A stretch of 64,000 nucleotides of DNA from Bacteroidales bacterium (lineage in GTDB: Bacteria; Bacteroidota; Bacteroidia; Bacteroidales; UBA4417), in assembly GCA_016707705.1 (NCBI GenBank), contig JADJHD010000007.1, positions 1 to 64,000 of the forward strand, given 5' to 3'. Shown in pieces: positions 27,419 through 36,111 of this stretch (position 1 is its first letter; every line of letters begins with the position of its first letter). Under the pieces are notes generated by a model. That model did no database searches and was not told the origin of the DNA. It saw nothing but the letters and a program-made list of their open reading frames with translations. The translations under genes were made by a program, and so were the position numbers.

Positions 27419-27772
27419 TTACTTCTGAGGAGCACCAAAATGCTCATTAAGGATAGCCGTTACCTGACTCATCGACTGAATACTCGATGTTGCTTTTACA
27501 ACTTTCCCATTTTTATAATACATGGTGAAGGGAATACCCAGAAAGCTCCTGCACTCAGGCGCATTGCGGATTACGTGAGCTTCCGGACTGTCAAATTCCA
27601 TATCAAAGAATTTAACCTGAGGATATGTATCCTGGATAAGCTCCATTATTCCATAAACCGGAATGCACATTGGACCCATTCGGCCACAGCAGACCATGAC
27701 ATTTTCATTTTCGGAAATCGCTTTCTGATGCTGCTCAGCAGTAATCAGATGGCTTAAATTTGTATGTAACAT
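27419..27772 (-). CDS. Thioredoxin-fold protein with non-standard Cys motif
   Basis: A 117-residue protein with a thioredoxin-like pattern: VMVCCGRMGPMCIPVYG, then VKFFDMEFDSPEAH, and the cis-Pro region GIPFTMYYKNGK. Instead of CxxC it has two adjacent Cys and a third six residues later. Such small proteins are found in anaerobic Bacteroidota and deltaproteobacteria, with unknown function. There is no signal peptide. It lies between OsmC and thioredoxin genes on the same strand. Confidence 0.75.
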   Translation of the reverse strand: MLHTNLSHLITAEQHQKAISENENVMVCCGRMGPMCIPVYGIMELIQDTYPQVKFFDMEFDSPEAHVIRNAPECRSFLGIPFTMYYKNGKVVKATSSIQSMSQVTAILNEHFGAPQK

Positions 27773-27861
27773 ACTATATCTTTATCAATCTGGTGATTAA
27801 TTACTAATTGGTTTTTTATCCTGTTCAGTTAAAGACAGTTATAAGAAGTCCTGCTTTAAAA

Positions 27862-28281
27862 TTATTTCGACTCAATAACAATTTCATGAGTTACTTGCAT
27901 GGCTTTTCTATACATGAAAGAGACTCCGCAATATCTGTCCTGTGATAGCTCAACAGCTTTCTGAAGTTTATCCATAGGGAGATCTTTCCCTCCAAACCTG
28001 TAAACTATATGCATATGAGTGAAATGTTTTGGATGCTCCTCGGTCTCCTCGGCAGAAACATCAATATTGAAGCTTTCCACCTCTACTCTCATTTTCTGAA
28101 GAATAGAAACCACGTCCATCCCAGTACAACCTGCCAGGGCAGTTAACATTAGCATCTTCGGTCTGGGACCAGCATCACTTCCTCCAACTTCAGGTATAGC
28201 ATCTATGGTGATATGATGTCCATTCACTTCTGAATCGAATTGCATATCCTTAATCCATTTGGTATTTACTGACTTTTTCAT
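27862..28281 (-). CDS. OsmC family peroxide/sulfane-sulfur handling protein
   Basis: A 139-residue OsmC-fold protein. The two redox Cys are in LAGCTGMDVVSIL and DRYCGVSFMY, the Ohr/OsmC arrangement used for reduction of organic hydroperoxides or, in some members, for metabolism of sulfane sulfur. The ATG at 28281 is preferred over one at 28305 because a -7 promoter box lies at 28303-28310. It heads a minus-strand series with the two thioredoxin-type genes and DUF6132. Confidence 0.87.
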   Translation of the reverse strand: MKKSVNTKWIKDMQFDSEVNGHHITIDAIPEVGGSDAGPRPKMLMLTALAGCTGMDVVSILQKMRVEVESFNIDVSAEETEEHPKHFTHMHIVYRFGGKDLPMDKLQKAVELSQDRYCGVSFMYRKAMQVTHEIVIESK

Positions 28282-28302
28282 GGCTATATGGTTTTGATTC
28301 TG

Positions 28303-28310
28303 CAAAAGTA
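28303..28310 (-). promoter_or_regulatory. -7 box of the OsmC gene
   Basis: The minus strand reads TACTTTTG, 22 bases before the ATG at 28281. It excludes the upstream ATG at 28305 as the start if used. Confidence 0.45.
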
Positions 28311-28373
28311 AGATATAAATTCACATAAATCGCATTAGTATCACTTAAATCTTATTATTATCACTATTTATTT

Positions 28374-28381
28374 TATCTTTG
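28374..28381 (+). promoter_or_regulatory. -7 box of the zinc-ribbon protein gene
   Basis: TATCTTTG matches TAnnTTTG and lies 18 bases before the ATG at 28399. The divergent OsmC promoter is about 70 bases away, so the spacer may be jointly controlled. Confidence 0.5.
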
Positions 28382-28398
28382 CAGATAAATAACTCAAT

Positions 28399-28833
28399 AT
28401 GAGCATGATTTTTAAAGAGGCTCTTACACCTGAAAAGTTGGAAGAACTTCTGAATAGTGATGATAAATGTCTGGAGTTTCTCGCAGAACTTAAATGGGCC
28501 GATGGCTATACCTGCAGGAAATGTGGCAACACGAACTATTGTGCTGGCAAATCACCTTACTCCCGACGTTGCACAAGATGCAAAACCGAAGAATCCGCAA
28601 CAACAGGCACTATCTTTCACAATTGCAAATTCCCTGTCAGCAAGGCCTTTTACATAGCGCATAATGTATGCAAGGGCACTGAGGAAATTTCGACCTATGA
28701 ATTTGCCCGTCGCTTATCATTGCGCCAAATGACCTGCTGGAATTTCAAGGCTAAAATTCAAAATGCTCTAAGCCAGATGGATACCCTTACCGAACATGAA
28801 AAAGCATCCATTCAGCAGATACTTGCCGGTTAA
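28399..28833 (+). CDS. Stand-alone IS1595-type transposase zinc-ribbon domain protein
   Basis: A 144-residue protein matching only the N-terminal part of IS1595/ISXO2 transposases: a four-Cys zinc ribbon (CRKCGNTNYCAGKSPYSRRC and CTRCKTEESATTGT) followed by the helical segment FPVSKAFYIAHNVCKGTEEI and a helix-turn-helix-like end. The DDE catalytic domain is absent and there are no inverted repeats around it. It has its own promoter and is followed after 32 bases by the cytochrome b fusion gene. It may be a domesticated DNA-binding regulator. A second ATG at 28405 is an alternative start. Confidence 0.75.
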   Translation: MSMIFKEALTPEKLEELLNSDDKCLEFLAELKWADGYTCRKCGNTNYCAGKSPYSRRCTRCKTEESATTGTIFHNCKFPVSKAFYIAHNVCKGTEEISTYEFARRLSLRQMTCWNFKAKIQNALSQMDTLTEHEKASIQQILAG

Positions 28834-28865
28834 CTTTTACCTTTGGGCTTTTAAGAACCAAGGCC

Positions 28866-31583
28866 TTGATTAAGAAAACAGAAATCCTCAAAAGCCTTTA
28901 TTTAAACACCTATGGCTGGATTGCCACAGCCAGCCTCCTGATCTGCGCATTCAGCGGTATCCTTCTGGCAATTCCTTTTGATATTAACCAGCCTTTCATA
29001 ACCATTGCCAACTGGCTTATTTCAAGCCCAGCAGCATCTTTCACCAGAAATATTCATTACTGGAGCGCTCAGTCTTTTCTGGTATTCTCGATCCTCCATA
29101 TTGTAGATCAGCTTTTAAAAAAATCAGAGCATAACCTTAGAAAATCGTTATGGCTCAGGCTTACCATCTCAATACTGTTTATAGGTTACGCAATGCTCTC
29201 AGGATTCTTCCTGAAGGCTGATCCCGACAGTCAGCAAGCAGCCAGAATTCTTGCCAGTCTGCTCGAAAGCATCCCTTTCGCCGGAAAAATGCTTAGAGCA
29301 ACGTTTGTTGGTTCTGAAGGGAATCTTCACATGGTTTATGTTCAGCATATCTCCATGGCTACTCTAATTGTATTCCTGGCCGTTTTTGATCATGTAAAGA
29401 CAATCTGGGTAAATCTGAAGACTTTCCTTACAGTACTGGCCATAATCAGCGTTATCTCCTTCTTCTTCACTGCACCACTGGGCACCATAAATGACTCAGT
29501 CATGAAAGGGCCCTGGTATTTTGTTGGCTTACAAGAACTCATGCACTGGATTGGGAATACCCGCATCATAATTGCCCTCTCATTAGTCATAATCATACTT
29601 ATTTCATTGCTTCCCTATGTTAAGCATAATACTGCAAAAATTATCAGGATATCCTTACTGCTGAGTGCAAGTGTTTATCTTCTGCTCACCCTCACCGGTC
29701 TCTTCTTCAGAGGTGAAGAATGGAAATGGGAATGGCCCTGGAATTCAAGCTTCGAAAATACTGCAGGGCTTGAATTCAAGCCTTTGAGTCTTAAAGTTGA
29801 TTCAATGCAGCATGCTCCCGTAATTCTCGGACAACCTGAAGCCTGCCTGATCTGTCACTCCGGCATGAAAGGTTTGAGCCTTTCCCACTCCGAAAGCAAC
29901 ATTGGATGCTATTCATGCCATCAGGGTGATCCGTTTACTTTGAATAAGAATCAGGCTCATCGAAACATGCTGCTGGTACCTGGAAATCTATCCAATGCAG
30001 AAGTAAGTTGTGGTTCTCCTTCTTGCCATCCTGCCATTACTCAAAGAGTAAGTTCAAGCCTTATGAATAATCTTACGGGCATGATACAGGTTGATCGGTA
30101 TGCATTCAAAGAAACCTCAGATCTCAATGGAGATGCGACAATTCATATGTTAGGAAAAACTGCAGCCGATACCCATCTGAAGAATCTCTGTATTACCTGC
30201 CACCTGGGTTCTGAAAAAAACGGTACTGGTCCGCAGGCATGGCTTAACCGGGGTGGCGGTTGCAATGCATGTCACCTCACCTATCGACAAGAAGCACTCG
30301 ACGATTGGAATAAACAGCGAAAATCAGCCCCTGCTGCAAACAGGCTGCCACTTATCCATCCCTCAATTGACCTAAGTATTAGCAATGCAAAATGCTATAG
30401 CTGCCATAGCCGCTCCGGAAGAATCTCCCTGAACTATGAGGGCTGGCATGAAACTACTGTAACAGCAATACCTTCAGAAAACAAGGACAAATTCCGAAAA
30501 CTACCTGATGGTAGGATTCTGACTTATGTTGCACCTGATATTCATCACGAAAAAGGACTCAACTGCATCGACTGCCACTCCTCTTTTGAACTGATGGGTG
30601 ATGGCAAAAAACACTCACATATGGAGGATGCAGTTAATATTCAATGTTCCGATTGCCATCCGACAGATAAGCCCGTCAATACTATTGTCCTGAACTCAAC
30701 AGATAAGGAAACGCAACTAACAGCCTGGTTACGGGGCTATAAGGATTCCAACGCCAGCCTGATCACAACTGAGAAAGGCAATCAGCCTTTGGTAAACAGC
30801 AGAATTTTTCCAAATGGGGATTTCTATCTGCTCAATAAATTATCAGGTGCAGCATTGAAAATGAAAAGTCAATCTGAGTCTTGCCTGCGAGGAAATGCCC
30901 ATGACCGGCTCAGCTGTAATGCTTGCCACTCCGCCTGGGTTCCTCAATGCATTGGCTGCCATAATTCTTTTGAGAGCAAGACTATTGGTTTCGATGGACT
31001 AAACAATAAGTTCGTTAAAGGAAGCTGGATCGAATATGCGGGTATATCAGTCCCCGAACCTCCAACTCTGGGAGTCAATTCAAACGAAAATCAAATTCAA
31101 ACCTATGCTCCAGGTATGATTCTTACCATTGATAAATCATCATTTGAGAAGAATGGAGGTAAAATATTCCAGCGCCTGTTCGCTCCTGCCTCAGCCCACA
31201 CAACAAGAAAAGAATCAAGATCCTGCATCTCATGCCATAATGACCCTCTGGCTCTCGGACTCGGACGCGGTCAGCTAACCTATTTATCCGGTAAATGGAG
31301 ATTCTCTTCCAAGTATTCACTACTTCCGCAGGATGGCCTTCCAGAAGATGCCTGGACAGGATTTTTAAGCAAGCCTTCACTCAAGGCTTCAACCCGAAAA
31401 GGCCACCGCCCCTTCGACGCTGTGGAACAAAAGAAAATTCTCACAGTCGGAGCCTGCCTGACCTGCCATACACCTGAGTCTGCAGTAATGAAAGAATCAC
31501 TGATTGATTTTAGAGCTGTACTTAAAAAGACAAGCAAAAACTGTATTCTTCCAGTATGGGGAAGCTTAGGATCAGCTAAATAG
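28866..31583 (+). CDS. Cytochrome b fused to a 12-haem cytochrome c domain
   Basis: A 905-residue protein. Residues 1-290 have about eight membrane helices. His64/His78 in helix B and His161/His176 in helix D fit the two b-haem sites of cytochrome b/b6, and GPWYFVGLQELMHW resembles the PEWY quinol-site region of subunit IV. After residue 300 come eleven CxxCH motifs (CLICH, CYSCH, CITCH, CNACH, CYSCH, CIDCH, CSDCH, CNACH, CIGCH, CISCH, CLTCH) and one CX4CH (CGSPSCH). The start is a TTG at 28866; no ATG exists before the first helix. It probably takes electrons from menaquinol together with a Rieske protein (25968) and hands them to periplasmic acceptors, or the reverse. Confidence 0.88.
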   Translation: MIKKTEILKSLYLNTYGWIATASLLICAFSGILLAIPFDINQPFITIANWLISSPAASFTRNIHYWSAQSFLVFSILHIVDQLLKKSEHNLRKSLWLRLTISILFIGYAMLSGFFLKADPDSQQAARILASLLESIPFAGKMLRATFVGSEGNLHMVYVQHISMATLIVFLAVFDHVKTIWVNLKTFLTVLAIISVISFFFTAPLGTINDSVMKGPWYFVGLQELMHWIGNTRIIIALSLVIIILISLLPYVKHNTAKIIRISLLLSASVYLLLTLTGLFFRGEEWKWEWPWNSSFENTAGLEFKPLSLKVDSMQHAPVILGQPEACLICHSGMKGLSLSHSESNIGCYSCHQGDPFTLNKNQAHRNMLLVPGNLSNAEVSCGSPSCHPAITQRVSSSLMNNLTGMIQVDRYAFKETSDLNGDATIHMLGKTAADTHLKNLCITCHLGSEKNGTGPQAWLNRGGGCNACHLTYRQEALDDWNKQRKSAPAANRLPLIHPSIDLSISNAKCYSCHSRSGRISLNYEGWHETTVTAIPSENKDKFRKLPDGRILTYVAPDIHHEKGLNCIDCHSSFELMGDGKKHSHMEDAVNIQCSDCHPTDKPVNTIVLNSTDKETQLTAWLRGYKDSNASLITTEKGNQPLVNSRIFPNGDFYLLNKLSGAALKMKSQSESCLRGNAHDRLSCNACHSAWVPQCIGCHNSFESKTIGFDGLNNKFVKGSWIEYAGISVPEPPTLGVNSNENQIQTYAPGMILTIDKSSFEKNGGKIFQRLFAPASAHTTRKESRSCISCHNDPLALGLGRGQLTYLSGKWRFSSKYSLLPQDGLPEDAWTGFLSKPSLKASTRKGHRPFDAVEQKKILTVGACLTCHTPESAVMKESLIDFRAVLKKTSKNCILPVWGSLGSAK

Positions 31584-31586
31584 GGC

Positions 31587-33329
31587 TCAGTGATGCTGAT
31601 ATCCCTGATTTGTGGGAGCTAGTTTTTGGATTAGCGAAACAGCGTCATCAAGTGAATCCTCAGCAATATCGACTATTGTCACTTCTCCAACTTGCCAGGC
31701 AGAAGCAACCTGTTCTACCAAATGCCTCCTGACTGACCACACCTGAACCACACCCCTGTGTTTTAACAATTCACGGATGGAAGATGACCAGCCTCCGTTG
31801 TTCAATTCAATTGGGCCAACTTCATCTACAAATACGACATTTGAGTCTCCCAGATTCTCAAAGGAAAGTATTCTCCTTCCCTCTTCCATTGCCAACTCAT
31901 CGAATTTAAATCGAGTATAGTGTTCCGCTTTACCTTTCTGTTCCCTGCAAAGAATATATACTTTATTAGATTGGATATCCAGCAAATCAAAACCTATTCT
32001 GACTCCTTCTGAATGCACTCCGGGAGCAAGTATTCCAGCCGGATTAATTCCAGCACTTCTGCACGCCTCAGCCAGCCTTCCAAGATAAGTCGTCTTACCT
32101 TCCTGCTTATCCCCACAAACTATTACCACAGGATTTCTATCTTCAATGCTTCGCTCCAGGTTTTGCAGTACTATATCTGATTGAGCAATAATGGATGAGA
32201 GAACCCTTAAAGGATTCCTAAAAAAAGTCCTTCTCTCAGGCAATGATTGAACCACTTGTGGAAGTGCAGAAAAAGAGAGGTTTATAGACTGATATAAAAC
32301 CGACATACCATTTCGGCTCGAAATAGCCCTTATAACAGGATTTCTTAGTTCATTCCCGATTGCTGAAAACCCCAGGACAACAATTACAGCACGAATAATC
32401 ATATCGAGTCCGATTGCAAGCCCATCCATATTCCAGACTGACTCTCCCTTAATTGTACCCAGCAAAACCGATGCAACTATAGTTATCAGAATGAACTGAA
32501 TCCATAAAGCGGGCTTCTTCAGGTGCCGAATGGAATTATGATATCTGAAGATTACAAAAATCAGATAAGCCAGAATTAAAGGATAGGAAATCCAAATTGA
32601 AGTCTCACTTAAAATAAATAGCAGTCCCAAAATTGCAAACAGATTGAAGAAAAGCAGAAAAAGTGAATATCTGGTTTCTCCTTTGTTGTTGAAGAATGAC
32701 TTGGCTTCACTCGTGATTTGTTTATTGATCAATTGGTTATCGCTATCCTCAGCTGGTATCTTCCCAATAATATAGCCCAATAAACCTGCCAGTAAACCCA
32801 AAATCAGATAGATTGAAATTAATAAAACAATCAGGTCGGAAGCCGGGAAATTAGAAAGTCCAATCTGCTTTACGGAATATTTATACAATGATTCCAGCAA
32901 TTCTACCAGGTTAAATCCATAAAGAATCAATAAACTTACAGCCTTATGCAGAAAGGCACTGAACACAGCAAAAGCACCGCCAATCATGTAACCGGCTATA
33001 TTTCTCCCTAATAGCCAGATAAATAATTGCAAGAGAAAAGCCTCCGAAAAAATTCCAATCATCGGACCAAGAATAACAGCACTGGGGGATATTGACTTAA
33101 GGATGGCACAGATAAGTCCTGCTCTCCAGATTAGCCCGGATTGATTCCACCTGACGGAGAAAGCGACTACCAATACCACACTTACAAAGGATAGGAAAGT
33201 CCCCGACATGGGAATCCGAAGATTATGCAGAAAACTGCCAACCACAATCTCAAAAGCGGCCCAAAAACTGGCAACAACCGAAGCTCTCACCCAGACTGAC
33301 TGAGGTATTTGCTGATTTATTATCCTCAT
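31587..33329 (-). CDS. Membrane protein fused to a THEP1-type P-loop NTPase (ECF-transporter-like)
   Basis: A 580-residue fusion. About 1-200 has six hydrophobic segments resembling an ECF S-component. About 215-385 has further membrane helices and a charged segment (ALPQVVQSLPERRTFFRNPL) resembling the coupling region of an ECF T-component. About 395-580 is a nucleotide-binding domain with Walker A GDKQEGKTT and Walker B NVVFVDEVGP, like nucleoside-triphosphatase THEP1/DUF2478 proteins that often neighbour molybdenum genes. It is 34 bases after tauE and near mobA. Uptake of a molybdenum- or sulfur-related compound is an inference; the domain assignments for the membrane part are by eye. Confidence 0.7.
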   Translation of the reverse strand: MRIINQQIPQSVWVRASVVASFWAAFEIVVGSFLHNLRIPMSGTFLSFVSVVLVVAFSVRWNQSGLIWRAGLICAILKSISPSAVILGPMIGIFSEAFLLQLFIWLLGRNIAGYMIGGAFAVFSAFLHKAVSLLILYGFNLVELLESLYKYSVKQIGLSNFPASDLIVLLISIYLILGLLAGLLGYIIGKIPAEDSDNQLINKQITSEAKSFFNNKGETRYSLFLLFFNLFAILGLLFILSETSIWISYPLILAYLIFVIFRYHNSIRHLKKPALWIQFILITIVASVLLGTIKGESVWNMDGLAIGLDMIIRAVIVVLGFSAIGNELRNPVIRAISSRNGMSVLYQSINLSFSALPQVVQSLPERRTFFRNPLRVLSSIIAQSDIVLQNLERSIEDRNPVVIVCGDKQEGKTTYLGRLAEACRSAGINPAGILAPGVHSEGVRIGFDLLDIQSNKVYILCREQKGKAEHYTRFKFDELAMEEGRRILSFENLGDSNVVFVDEVGPIELNNGGWSSSIRELLKHRGVVQVWSVRRHLVEQVASAWQVGEVTIVDIAEDSLDDAVSLIQKLAPTNQGYQHH

Positions 33330-33363
33330 AGAATCATATTCTTTTCTTCATTTCAGGCAAATA

Positions 33364-34095
33364 CTATATCAGAAATAATTTAATTGTAGCAAACAACAAC
33401 ACCATTGATAATGCTGCCCTGAGCTGAAGATCCGATAACCTCCTGCTGCCGGTATAGGAGCCAATAATACCTCCTGCAAAAGCAGCTGCTATCCAAACAC
33501 TCAGGTATGACGGTACCTGAATCCCATTGAATATGAGTCCTGATAATCCCATTATTGAATTCAGAAAAATGAAGAGTGCTGAAACAGTTGAAGCCTCCTT
33601 ACTATCAGCAAACCTTCCAATAAGGAGAATAGGGGTAAGTAAGATTCCTCCTCCAATTCCAATCAATCCTGAAAGAAAACCAATTATCACACCCACCAAA
33701 AGCCCGAACCAAAGTGGCAAGGCCCTATTCTCCCTGGTCTTGGATTCATGGGTGAATAGTAGCCGATAAATAGCAACTATCAGGAACAGCCCCAGGATAA
33801 CTTTATACACCGTTGGTGTCAAATGAAGTCTGGCACCAAGGAAAGCAGCCGGCATTGAGGTGATCAGAAATGGCCATAACAGCCGCCATCTGAAAAAACC
33901 TGATCTGAAGAATGTATAAAAGGCTAATCCGGAAACAAAGAGGTTGAGAATAAGCGCCGATGAACGCATATACTCATGCTGAATCCCAAAAATTGCCATA
34001 ATAGCCAGATATCCACTGGCCCCGCCATGACCGACAGATGAATAAAGAAATGCAATCGCCAAAAGGCAAAGCACTAAAAGTACCTGAGTATCCAT
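33364..34095 (-). CDS. TauE/SafE family sulfite/sulfonate exporter-like protein
   Basis: A 243-residue protein with seven to eight membrane helices and two halves each carrying the family motif: GHGGASGYLAIMAIFG near 22 and GLIGIGGGILLTPILLIG near 145. Members export or import sulfite, sulfoacetate or other organosulfur anions. The surrounding mobA, NTPase fusion and sulfur operons suggest sulfite or thiosulfate traffic here. It is probably in one transcript with queA-mobA upstream. Confidence 0.88.
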   Translation of the reverse strand: MDTQVLLVLCLLAIAFLYSSVGHGGASGYLAIMAIFGIQHEYMRSSALILNLFVSGLAFYTFFRSGFFRWRLLWPFLITSMPAAFLGARLHLTPTVYKVILGLFLIVAIYRLLFTHESKTRENRALPLWFGLLVGVIIGFLSGLIGIGGGILLTPILLIGRFADSKEASTVSALFIFLNSIMGLSGLIFNGIQVPSYLSVWIAAAFAGGIIGSYTGSRRLSDLQLRAALSMVLLFATIKLFLI

Positions 34096-34223
34096 GTTCT
34101 CCTTTCCAATTCAAGTTATTTCGGGAGGCTGCACTGTTTCCGATGCAACCCATCGGTTATCCAATCCTAGAATTTGCTCCCTTAGATTGGATAACTCGGA
34201 GAATTCATGGCAATAATACAATT

Positions 34224-34838
34224 TTATTCCCTTCTGAACCCGGGAACATCTATGGATTTGCTCAGCTTTTCTGCTGATATAAAATCAGAAGCATTATTGA
34301 TATTGAAGAAGAGATTGTCATTGTAAAAGGGAAGATCTGAATTAATAATCAGCTTATTGACAGTCATTTGCTGAAACAGGGAAGGCAACTTGAAATTCCC
34401 CGAGCTAATGGCGCCTTCTAGCAACGTTAATACTGAAATATGATAACAGGCGCACAATGGTTCATAATACTCATTGCCTGACCATGGCACTGCCAGCTGA
34501 AATCCATTGGAAGAAGCTATGAGATAATTGATGAGTCCTTCATTTACAAAAGGAAGATCAACAGAAAGTACTATGTTATATTCTGTTGTGCTCTTTGTGA
34601 GGGCGCTGTACAACCCGCCCATTGGACCGATATCCGGAAAGATGTCATGAACAACCTCCAATCCAAGATGATCATACACCTCAGAATTGGCACTAATGAT
34701 AATTCTATCGCAATGTATTGACAACCTTTCAATTGCAATTTCCATCATACTCCTGCCGTTGAGCTGAAGAAGGCCTTTATCCTGACCCATCCTGGAGCTT
34801 TTCCCTCCTGAGAGTATGATTCCGGTTATTGACATCAT
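34224..34838 (-). CDS. mobA: Molybdenum cofactor guanylyltransferase MobA
   Basis: A 204-residue nucleotidyltransferase that joins GMP to molybdopterin to make the MGD cofactor of DMSO-reductase-family enzymes. The nucleotide-binding motif ILSGGKSSRMGQDKGLL is at the N-terminus and VLSVDLPFV supplies the metal-binding Asp. It starts 28 bases after queA. The obvious client is the molybdopterin oxidoreductase at 20986-23226. Two ATG codons in a row mark the start. Confidence 0.92.
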   Translation of the reverse strand: MMSITGIILSGGKSSRMGQDKGLLQLNGRSMMEIAIERLSIHCDRIIISANSEVYDHLGLEVVHDIFPDIGPMGGLYSALTKSTTEYNIVLSVDLPFVNEGLINYLIASSNGFQLAVPWSGNEYYEPLCACYHISVLTLLEGAISSGNFKLPSLFQQMTVNKLIINSDLPFYNDNLFFNINNASDFISAEKLSKSIDVPGFRRE

Positions 34839-34866
34839 GAATATTATTTGAAACCTGGATTCTTAC

Positions 34867-36111
34867 CTAAAACTCTTCCTTTTTATAGAACAGGCAACTA
34901 TCGCCATAACTCAGAAACCTGAACTGCTCCCCTATTGCATAATCATATGCGTTTTTCCAGTCTTCCCCTGCAAATGCTGAAACCAGAAGCAACAATGTAC
35001 TTTTGGGCTGATGAAAATTGGTAATAAGTATTGTTGGGAAGTGGTATTCATAGCCTGGAGCAATGAGCAGGGATGTTGAACCGTTCAATTCAGTGCAGCC
35101 AAATACATTAAGAACACCAATCACTTTTTCGAGAGCTTCGGTTACGCTAATTCCCCTTTCCCCGGATAATGTGTAAGGATCCCATTGTTGCACCTCCATT
35201 AAAGGATTTCCCGGCTCCGCATTTATCCATTTCAGTCCTTGCCAGTAGATGCTTTCAATTGCCCTTGTAGTGGTAGTCCCAACCAAAATAACCGGTTTCC
35301 CAATTGACTCACGTAGTTTTTTTATCAGTTCAAGCGAAATACTCACCTGCTCGGTATGCATCTGATGCCCCTGCAGGGTCTCAGAACTAACTGGCTTAAA
35401 TGTCCCGGCACCAACATGCAGGGTCACCTTCCCAATCTCAAGTTTCTTCTTCCTCAATGATTCCATCACAGCAGCTGAAAAATGCAGCCCTGCAGTAGGC
35501 GCTGCGACTGAACCTTCGTTTCTGGCAAATACGGTTTGATAACGGATTGAATCTTCCAGTGTGGTTTCTCTGTGTATATATGGAGGCAATGGTATCTTTC
35601 CTAGTTGTTCCAGAACCTCAGAAAATGTCAGATCATTCCTGTTCCAGCTGAATCTTATAATAAATGCCTCTCCAACCCTTTCAATCTTTTCAGCAACCAG
35701 CTTCAGCGATTGTCCCTGGAAATCCACTTCCATCTCCATGTTCTCATTCTTCCAACGTTTTGCATTACCAATAAAGCACTTCCATGAGCATGAATTCATC
35801 TGTTGAAAAGCAAGTTGGATATCTGAAGGCTCATATGGTTCCAGGCAAAACACTTCAATCCTGCTTCCAGTTGGTTTTCTAAATACAAGCCGGGCATGAA
35901 TTACCTTGGTTTCATTGAAAATGATTAACCCTCCTTCAGGTAAATGATCTCCAATGTTCGAGAAAATATCCTGCCGAATTTCCCCATCCCTAAGAATCAA
36001 GAGTTTCGACTGATCTCTTTCTGCCAGAGGGACTTGAGCAATCCGCTCTTCCGGCAGGAAATAATCGTACGAATCCATTGAAATCATTCTGGGATCTTGC
36101 TTCATAATCAT
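34867..36111 (-). CDS. queA: S-adenosylmethionine:tRNA ribosyltransferase-isomerase QueA
   Basis: A 414-residue enzyme of queuosine synthesis that transfers ribose from SAM to preQ1-modified tRNA. Motifs include YDYFLPEERIAQVPLAERDQ, SVAAPTAGLHFS, LHVGAGTFKPV and ITNFHQPKSTLLLLVSAFAG. It is longer than the E. coli protein (356) through an insert in the N-terminal half, common in Bacteroidota. The start at 36111 has alternative ATGs at 36105 and 36090. It is the first gene of a minus-strand series with mobA, tauE and the NTPase fusion, whose link to queuosine is unclear. Confidence 0.93.
   Translation of the reverse strand: MIMKQDPRMISMDSYDYFLPEERIAQVPLAERDQSKLLILRDGEIRQDIFSNIGDHLPEGGLIIFNETKVIHARLVFRKPTGSRIEVFCLEPYEPSDIQLAFQQMNSCSWKCFIGNAKRWKNENMEMEVDFQGQSLKLVAEKIERVGEAFIIRFSWNRNDLTFSEVLEQLGKIPLPPYIHRETTLEDSIRYQTVFARNEGSVAAPTAGLHFSAAVMESLRKKKLEIGKVTLHVGAGTFKPVSSETLQGHQMHTEQVSISLELIKKLRESIGKPVILVGTTTTRAIESIYWQGLKWINAEPGNPLMEVQQWDPYTLSGERGISVTEALEKVIGVLNVFGCTELNGSTSLLIAPGYEYHFPTILITNFHQPKSTLLLLVSAFAGEDWKNAYDYAIGEQFRFLSYGDSCLFYKKEEF

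Noticed and set aside
28399..28833. Intact insertion sequence
   Set aside because: Only the zinc-ribbon part of an IS1595 transposase is present, without catalytic domain or terminal inverted repeats.
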